NCBI GenBank assembly: GCA_039798265.1
Contig: JBDKGH010000110.1
Coordinates: forward strand, 1 to 10,960
Reading direction: 5' to 3'
DNA from: JBDKGH01 sp039798265
GTDB taxonomy: Bacteria > Bacteroidota > Bacteroidia > Flavobacteriales_D > Sanyastnellaceae
DNA length: 10,960 bases
Each line of letters opens with the position of its first letter. Position 1 is the stretch's first letter. Position numbers and translations under genes: made by a program. This document shows positions 6,568-10,960 of the stretch, piece after piece. The notes under the pieces were generated by a model. It did not search any database. It saw only the letters and a program-made list of their open reading frames with translations, and had not been told where the DNA came from.

Positions 6568-7344
6568 ATGAAAAAAGCCATAGCCATATTGATGCTCCTC
6601 TTTGTCGCCGCCACAGGTAGCGCACAGAATGAGTTATATGATGAGCCCGTGGTTATTTATAGCAACCAGCATTATGGTGGCTTACAACTCAATACAAATG
6701 GCTACGGTGCCTACTTTAACTTCGGCATCAACAAAGGCGCCTACAAGGTTCGTTTATTCACATTCGACCTTTCTTTTGTTAAGCACGAAAAAGAAGCCCG
6801 CAGTTATTCTTCTGATCCTAATGCGCGCGCTTATTTCTACGGAAAACAAAACAATCTCTATGTTCTGCGCACGGGTATTGGAGAGAAAAAAATCATAGCT
6901 GAAAAGCTGCGCAAAAACGGAGTGCAAATCTCTCGCTGTTGGTCTGCTGGTCCACTGTTGGGTTTTACCAAACCAGTGTACCTCGAAATTGTAAAGGTGG
7001 ACGAACAACTTACCGCTACCTATTATCTCGAAACCGAACGTTTTGATCCCGACAAACATTACCCTGAAAATATTTACGGCCGTGCTTCTGGTCTCCGTGG
7101 TTTAGGAGAGATGAAAGTGCATCCGGGTGTGTTTTTCCGATATGGATACAATTTCGAATACAGCAACTACAAAGACGGATTGAAAGGTTTGGAAGTAGGA
7201 GCAGCGCTCGATGTGTATCCGAAAAAAATAGAAATCATGTCCGAGAAAATTCTCGAGACCTACAATAAAGGTGCAACGAATCATCAGTTCTTCCTGTCGT
7301 TGTATGTCAATTTGTTTTTTGGAAGAAAGTATAATAAGGACTAA
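6568..7344 (+). CDS. Exported protein of unknown function, possibly a small outer-membrane barrel
   Basis: I do not recognise the family. The ATG at 6568 gives 258 residues with a clear signal peptide (MKK, hydrophobic 4-16, probable cleavage after GSA at 19). An in-frame ATG at 6559 is an alternative that would put acidic residues ahead of the signal. The mature protein is rich in aromatic and glycine residues in alternating short strands, for example YGGLQLNTNGYGAYFNFG (36-53) and VFFRYGYNFEYSNY (188-201). It ends with QFFLSLYVNLFFGRKYNKD (240-258), which looks like the last strand of a barrel. Related Bacteroidota proteins are usually annotated hypothetical. Its stop overlaps the lipA start by 1 base (TAATG), so the two are probably translated together, though a link to lipoate metabolism is not obvious. 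Localisation is a reasonable inference; function is open. Confidence 0.75.
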   Translation: MKKAIAILMLLFVAATGSAQNELYDEPVVIYSNQHYGGLQLNTNGYGAYFNFGINKGAYKVRLFTFDLSFVKHEKEARSYSSDPNARAYFYGKQNNLYVLRTGIGEKKIIAEKLRKNGVQISRCWSAGPLLGFTKPVYLEIVKVDEQLTATYYLETERFDPDKHYPENIYGRASGLRGLGEMKVHPGVFFRYGYNFEYSNYKDGLKGLEVGAALDVYPKKIEIMSEKILETYNKGATNHQFFLSLYVNLFFGRKYNKD

Positions 7345-8222
7345 TGGAGAACGAATCGTTACCAACTCGAGTGGCCAAACCTAAATGGTTGCGTGTAAAA
7401 TTGCCTACAGGCGAAAACTACCGCAAAGTGCGCTCTTTGGTAGAACAACATAAACTACACACCATCTGTGAAAGTGGTAATTGCCCAAACATGGGCGAAT
7501 GTTGGGGAGAAGGAACAGCTACCTTTATGATTTTGGGAAATATCTGTACGCGTTCTTGCGGATTCTGCGCAGTGGCTACAGGCAAACCGGAACAAGCTGA
7601 TCCGTTCGAACCAGCTCGTGTGGCGAAGTCTATTCAATTGATGGGCGTAAAACATGCCGTGTTAACCTCGGTTGACCGCGACGATTTGGAAGATGGCGGT
7701 AGTACCATTTGGTTTGAAACAGTAAAAGCTGTTCGCCGCATTTCTCCGGGCACTACCATGGAAACATTGATCCCCGATTTTGCGGGAAAATGGAATAACC
7801 TTCAGCGCATCATTGATGCAGCTCCAGAAATTGTTTCGCACAATTTGGAAACGGTTCGTCGCCTCACTAAAGAAGTGCGCATTCAAGCGAAATACGATAG
7901 AAGTCTAGAAGTTCTTCTCCGCCTCAAGCAAGGTAAAATGCGCACCAAAAGCGGCGTAATGCTCGGCCTAGGTGAAACGCGTGAAGAAGTGCTCGAAACC
8001 ATGGAAGATCTTCGAAGCGTAGGAGTAGATATTCTTACCCTCGGTCAGTATCTACAACCAACTCCGAAACACTTGCCAGTAAAAGAGTTTATCACTCCTG
8101 AACAGTTTGCGGAATACAAAGAGATTGGATTAAAAATGGGCTTCCGTTATGTAGAAAGCGGACCGCTGGTTCGTTCTTCTTATCACGCTGAAAAGCACAT
8201 CTTCGAAATGCCGAATGAGTAA
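7344..8222 (+). CDS. lipA: Lipoyl synthase (radical SAM)
   Basis: LipA inserts two sulfur atoms into protein-bound octanoyl groups, producing the lipoyl cofactor of pyruvate and 2-oxoglutarate dehydrogenases and the glycine cleavage system. The 292-residue cytoplasmic protein carries both iron-sulfur clusters. The auxiliary-cluster cysteines are C42, C47 and C53 (CX4CX5C in ICESGNCPNMGEC). The radical SAM cluster cysteines are C68, C72 and C75 (CX3CX2C in CTRSCGFC). The C-terminal RSSYHAE (277-283) supplies the serine that ligates the auxiliary cluster. Other family blocks include VLTSVDRDDLEDGGS (106-120), MLGLGET (206-212) and TLGQYLQPT (232-240). The ATG overlaps the previous stop by 1 base, with an AAGGA ribosome-binding sequence at 7336-7340. 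The end overlaps gap by 8 bases. All key residues are present. Confidence 0.97.
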   Translation: MENESLPTRVAKPKWLRVKLPTGENYRKVRSLVEQHKLHTICESGNCPNMGECWGEGTATFMILGNICTRSCGFCAVATGKPEQADPFEPARVAKSIQLMGVKHAVLTSVDRDDLEDGGSTIWFETVKAVRRISPGTTMETLIPDFAGKWNNLQRIIDAAPEIVSHNLETVRRLTKEVRIQAKYDRSLEVLLRLKQGKMRTKSGVMLGLGETREEVLETMEDLRSVGVDILTLGQYLQPTPKHLPVKEFITPEQFAEYKEIGLKMGFRYVESGPLVRSSYHAEKHIFEMPNE

Positions 8223-9213
8223 ACCGCGTGTAGCCATCAATGGCTTTGGTCGCATAGGCCGAACCTTGCTCCGTGTGCTATTGCAACGAAATGAAGTAGA
8301 AGTAGTTGCCATCAACGATCTGGCTGATGTGCACACGATGTCGCATTTATTTAAATACGATTCAGTGCATGGCAAATGGCCCGGATCAGTAGTTGCTGAA
8401 AGCAGTTCAATAATGATTGATGGGCATGCCATTCCTTTTTTCTCTGAAAAAAAAGTAAGCGATTTACCTTGGGAAAATCTACAAGTAGATATCGTGGTAG
8501 AGTGCACAGGAACGTTTAAAACCGCTTCTGACCTTCAACAACATTTAGAGGCAGGAGCTAAAAAAGCCTTACTCAGCGCTCCTCCTGCTGATAATTCTCT
8601 AAAGACGATCGTACTCGGTGTAAATGATCATCAGTTTTCTGTGGACGATCAAATGCTTTCTTGCGCTTCGTGCACCACGAACAGCGCTGCACCGATGATT
8701 CAGTTAGTGGAAGAATACTGTGGCATCGAATCGGCTTACATTACAACCGTGCACTCTTACACCGGCGATCAGCGTCTGCACGATGCTCCTCACAAAGACT
8801 GGCGTCGGGGAAGAGCAGCAGCTACGAGTATAGTACCTACCTCCACGGGCGCAGCAAAAGCACTCACACGAGTATTTCCGCACCTAGCAGATAAAATGGG
8901 CGGCTGCGGTATGCGCGTTCCCGTACCCGATGGTTCTTTGACGGATATCACCTTTATTGTGAAAAAAACAATAACCGTTGATGCCTTAAATGCAGCCTTC
9001 AAAGAAGCTGCAGAGGGCCGCATGAAAGGGATTTTGGAATACACCGAAGAGCCTATTGTGTCTCGTGATGTCATCGACAACCCTCATTCGTGTCTCTTTG
9101 ATGCAGAGCTCACTTCTGTCATTGGAAACATGGTGAAAGTAGTGGGGTGGTACGATAATGAATATGGTTATTCGAATCGTTTAGCGGATATGATCCAGCG
9201 CTGGAACGGTTAA
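8215..9213 (+). CDS. gap: Glyceraldehyde-3-phosphate dehydrogenase, type I
   Basis: This enzyme oxidises and phosphorylates glyceraldehyde-3-phosphate to 1,3-bisphosphoglycerate in the cytoplasm. At 332 residues it has the normal length. The Rossmann nucleotide-binding loop is NGFGRIGR (9-16), and N34-D35 after the second strand favours NAD over NADP. The catalytic cysteine is C153 in SCASCTTNS (149-157), and its partner is H180 in TTVHSYTGDQ. The phosphate-binding segment HKDWRRGRAAATSIVPTSTG (193-212) is present, with WRRG where many homologues have LRRA. The C-terminus WYDNEYGYSNR (312-322) is typical. The ATG overlaps the end of lipA by 8 bases (ATGAGTAA), so expression is tied to the lipoate gene. 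Many Bacteroidota carry more than one gap gene; whether this copy works in glycolysis or gluconeogenesis cannot be told here. Confidence 0.95.
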   Translation: MSKPRVAINGFGRIGRTLLRVLLQRNEVEVVAINDLADVHTMSHLFKYDSVHGKWPGSVVAESSSIMIDGHAIPFFSEKKVSDLPWENLQVDIVVECTGTFKTASDLQQHLEAGAKKALLSAPPADNSLKTIVLGVNDHQFSVDDQMLSCASCTTNSAAPMIQLVEEYCGIESAYITTVHSYTGDQRLHDAPHKDWRRGRAAATSIVPTSTGAAKALTRVFPHLADKMGGCGMRVPVPDGSLTDITFIVKKTITVDALNAAFKEAAEGRMKGILEYTEEPIVSRDVIDNPHSCLFDAELTSVIGNMVKVVGWYDNEYGYSNRLADMIQRWNG

Positions 9214-9245
9214 ATTTTAAAAACTTCGTGTATTTCCTCTTTGAA

Positions 9246-9300
9246 GGCGCTAACTTTATACGGGAGTAATCGTATATCTTTTGCTCCGTAAAAAAGCGCC
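9246..9300 (+). promoter_or_regulatory. Long imperfect hairpin in the upp leader, with an alternative inner stem
   Basis: The gap between gap and upp can fold almost completely. GGCGCT (9246-9251) pairs with AGCGCC (9295-9300), TTT (9255-9257) with AAA (9292-9294), ACGG (9260-9263) with CCGT (9286-9289), and AG (9265-9266) with CT (9284-9285). This leaves a 17-base loop. The structure ends 4 bases before the upp ATG and would cover the ribosome landing site. A competing stem, TATACG (9257-9262) with CGTATA (9271-9276), uses part of the same 5' strand, so the two are mutually exclusive. No U-run follows, so it is not a standard terminator. TAACTTTA at 9251-9258 is one base short of a -7 box; if it is the promoter, the 5' arm would not be in that message. 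Confidence 0.4.
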
Positions 9301-9304
9301 CTAT

Positions 9305-9952
9305 ATGATACACGAAATCAGTAAACAGAATTCTGTTTTTTCCCAGTTTATCCGCGAAATCCGCGACGAAACGATTCAACGCGATCGCATGCGTTTTCGC
9401 AGAAATCTCGAGCGTATGGGCGAAGTGATGGCTTATGAAGTTTCTAAAACGCTCGAATACAAAGAAGTTTTAGTTACTACTCCTTTGGGCGAAGCAGAAG
9501 TTCAAGTGCCCGTTGAACAACCGGTTTTGTGCGGTATCATGCGCGCGGCGCTTCCTTTCCATCAAGGCTTTTTAAATTATTTCGATCAGGCAGATAATGC
9601 TTTTGCAGCAGCCTATCGCCGCCACCATAAAGGCGGTGAGTTTGAAATTGAAGTGGATTATATCAGCACTCCTTCGTTGGAAGGACGCGTGCTCATCATC
9701 GTAGATCCCATGCTCGCTACAGGCGCTAGCATAGAAATGGTTTATCGTCATTTATTAGCCAAGGGTACCCCCAAGGCTGTGCATGTAGTGGCGGCCATAG
9801 CTTCAGAAGATGGAGTGAAATTTATTCGTTCACATTTTCCTGCTAATACTACCATCTGGGTAGGAGCGATTGATAAAGAATTAACCGCACAAGCTTACAT
9901 CGTCCCTGGTTTGGGTGATGCAGGCGATTTAGCTTTCGGGAGGAAAGATTAA
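9305..9952 (+). CDS. upp: Uracil phosphoribosyltransferase
   Basis: UPRT makes UMP from uracil and PRPP in the cytoplasmic pyrimidine salvage pathway. The ATG at 9305 gives 215 residues, the usual length; a TTG 8 codons upstream (9281) lies inside the leader hairpin and is unlikely. The PRPP-binding loop is VDPMLATGAS (133-142), and the uracil-binding C-terminal loop is YIVPGLGDAGDLAFG (198-212). LCGIMRAALPFHQG (75-88) is the conserved segment that is often GILRAGLPM in other bacteria. The N-terminal helices (residues 1-50) match the Bacteroidota form. The stop overlaps the start of the next membrane-protein gene by 1 base (TAATG). A hairpin fills the space before the start and may affect its translation. 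All motifs are intact. Confidence 0.93.
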   Translation: MIHEISKQNSVFSQFIREIRDETIQRDRMRFRRNLERMGEVMAYEVSKTLEYKEVLVTTPLGEAEVQVPVEQPVLCGIMRAALPFHQGFLNYFDQADNAFAAAYRRHHKGGEFEIEVDYISTPSLEGRVLIIVDPMLATGASIEMVYRHLLAKGTPKAVHVVAAIASEDGVKFIRSHFPANTTIWVGAIDKELTAQAYIVPGLGDAGDLAFGRKD

Positions 9953-10401
9953 TGGGATTGATCATCCTGAAAATAATTGGTTGGTGGGCGCTATCGATCG
10001 TTAAATTTTTGATCGTGCCTTTTTTAATGATTTATTCTAATCAAGAACATTGGTCGTGGTTAGAAACAATACTCATTACCAGCTCTGGCGCGGCGGGCGG
10101 TGCATTTATATTTTTTCATGCTGGAGAATATATCTTTAATTTTTTAACCAAACATTTTGGGTCGAAAAAGAAAAAGAAAGTATTTACACGCTCTCGCCGA
10201 ATGATCATTCGAATGAAGTGGAAATACGGTATCAAAGGATTGATGCTGATTTCGGGATTGATTTCTGTTCCCGTGGCTTCTATTATTGCGGCCAAATTTT
10301 ACCGACATAATCCGAACTCTCTTCCATTGATGATCATTGGATTTTTCCTTTGGTCATTCATGTTAACCTCTATAGCCTACGTGGCTAAAATATCTTTCTA
10401 G
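9952..10401 (+). CDS. Small integral membrane protein of unknown function
   Basis: I do not recognise the family with confidence. The 149-residue protein has about four hydrophobic segments: 3-28, 38-66, 94-114 and 124-146. A strongly basic loop between the second and third (SKKKKKVFTRSRR, 71-83) is expected to face the cytoplasm. KYGIKGLMLISGLISVPVASIIAA (91-114), with its glycine and S-x-P pattern, is loosely like membrane segments of the small multidrug export / SNARE-associated group. That is only a resemblance. Its ATG overlaps the upp stop by 1 base, with AGGAAAG upstream as a ribosome-binding site. Its TAG overlaps the GTG of the HAD phosphatase by 1 base. Placement between a salvage transferase and a nucleotidase-like phosphatase makes a role near nucleobase metabolism thinkable but unproven. 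Confidence 0.78.
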   Translation: MGLIILKIIGWWALSIVKFLIVPFLMIYSNQEHWSWLETILITSSGAAGGAFIFFHAGEYIFNFLTKHFGSKKKKKVFTRSRRMIIRMKWKYGIKGLMLISGLISVPVASIIAAKFYRHNPNSLPLMIIGFFLWSFMLTSIAYVAKISF

Positions 10402-10960
10402 TGAAATACAAACACCTCTTTTTTGACCTCGATGGCACCCTGTGGGATCTTCGCCGAAATACACGTATTGCGCTCGAAGCTATTTATGCCGATTTTTCAG
10501 GAGAAGGACTTTTACCAGAACATTTCGAACACTTTTATCGCCGTTACATCTACCATAACGATCAAGTGTGGGCGCTGTACCGCGAAGGAAAAATAGAAAA
10601 GCACGTATTGCGTGTAGTGCGCTTTGAACGTGCTTTTCTAGATATCGGCTTTACGGCCAGTGCAGAATTGTGCGATCGATTTGCCGATGCTTTTTTGGAC
10701 CTTTGTCCGCGTCAGCCGCACTTGCTTCCGGGGGCATTAGAGGTGTTGGATTATTGTAAAAAACACTACACCTTGCACATTATTACCAATGGATTTAAAG
10801 AAGTGCAAGGAATTAAAATGGCGGCAGGAAAACTCGATCATTATTTCACGCATGTCATCAACAGTGAAGATGCTGGTTTCAAAAAACCGCATGCGGGAAT
10901 CTTCCAGCACGCCTTTGCGCTGGCGGGAACCAACGCCGCTGAAAGCCTAATGATTGGCGA
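10401..10960 (+). CDS. HAD-family phosphatase, YjjG-like (pyrimidine nucleotidase), 3' end outside window
   Basis: The frame opens with GTG at 10401, overlapping the previous TAG by 1 base (TAGTG), and stays open for 186 codons to the right edge. Haloacid dehalogenase motifs appear in order: motif I FFDLDGTLWD (7-16, nucleophile D9 and acid/base D11), motif II IITNG (127-131, T129), motif III FKKPHAGIF (160-168, K162), and the first residues of motif IV, MIG (184-186), where the window ends. A helical cap lies at about 17-105. The DLDGTLWD start and overall layout resemble the YjjG/YfnB group. YjjG dephosphorylates pyrimidine nucleoside monophosphates, including non-canonical ones. That fits co-transcription with upp, but HAD substrates cannot be read from sequence alone. 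Only the last motif and the C-terminus (about 45 residues expected) are missing. Confidence 0.85.
   Translation, partial: MKYKHLFFDLDGTLWDLRRNTRIALEAIYADFSGEGLLPEHFEHFYRRYIYHNDQVWALYREGKIEKHVLRVVRFERAFLDIGFTASAELCDRFADAFLDLCPRQPHLLPGALEVLDYCKKHYTLHIITNGFKEVQGIKMAAGKLDHYFTHVINSEDAGFKKPHAGIFQHAFALAGTNAAESLMIG

Noticed and set aside
8130..8507. Minus-strand frame opposite the lipA/gap junction
   Set aside because: Antisense to the conserved GAPDH N-terminus; low-complexity Ser/Thr-rich translation typical of a shadow.
9619..9636. CCGCC / GGCGG inverted repeat
   Set aside because: It lies inside upp and encodes conserved RRHHKGG; the pattern follows from the codons, not from a separate RNA element.

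Overview
The window reads as an ordinary chromosomal segment of a Bacteroidota bacterium, most likely in or near the Flavobacteriia (the class is inference from gene content). The support is: a GWxTD-domain lipoprotein, a short Omp85-type barrel, several small secreted or lipoprotein genes with Bacteroidota-like signal sequences, weak or absent Shine-Dalgarno sequences with A-rich leaders, and exact matches to the Bacteroidota -7 promoter element (TAnnTTTG). Gene density is very high and many neighbours overlap by 1 to 8 bases. I see no rRNA, tRNA, CRISPR array, insertion sequence, integrase, phage gene or attachment site.

Left part (1-5838), all on the minus strand. Reading in the direction of transcription: a TTG-started BamA/TamA-like outer-membrane barrel protein (5838-4084); rmuC (4008-2713); a GWxTD lipoprotein (2716-1442) overlapping rmuC by 4 bases; and the TrmH/SpoU-type rRNA methyltransferase rlmB (1439-660), starting 2 bases after the lipoprotein stop. 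A 200-base gap with small inverted repeats follows. Then comes a small exported protein of unknown function (457-92) and the first 17 codons of another exported or membrane protein cut by the left edge.

Middle part (5839-6567). A 40-residue lipoprotein gene, too short for most gene callers, lies on the plus strand behind an exact TAtcTTTG box. It converges on an OsmC-family gene with only 2 bases between the stops. The gap upstream of osmC carries a TAgtTTTG box on each strand and a 10-base perfect palindrome.

Right part (6568-10960), all on the plus strand. An exported protein of unknown family (possibly a small barrel) is followed by lipA (lipoyl synthase) and gap (glyceraldehyde-3-phosphate dehydrogenase), each overlapping the gene before it. 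After a 91-base gap that holds a long imperfect hairpin come upp (uracil phosphoribosyltransferase), a small membrane protein, and a YjjG-like HAD phosphatase cut by the right edge, again with 1-base overlaps. The themes are central carbon metabolism with lipoate cofactor synthesis, then pyrimidine salvage and nucleotide dephosphorylation.

No clearly new multi-gene system is visible. The points most worth a second look are the upp leader hairpin, the 40-residue lipoprotein, the tightly coupled rmuC / GWxTD / rlmB trio, and the uncharacterised membrane protein between upp and the HAD gene.
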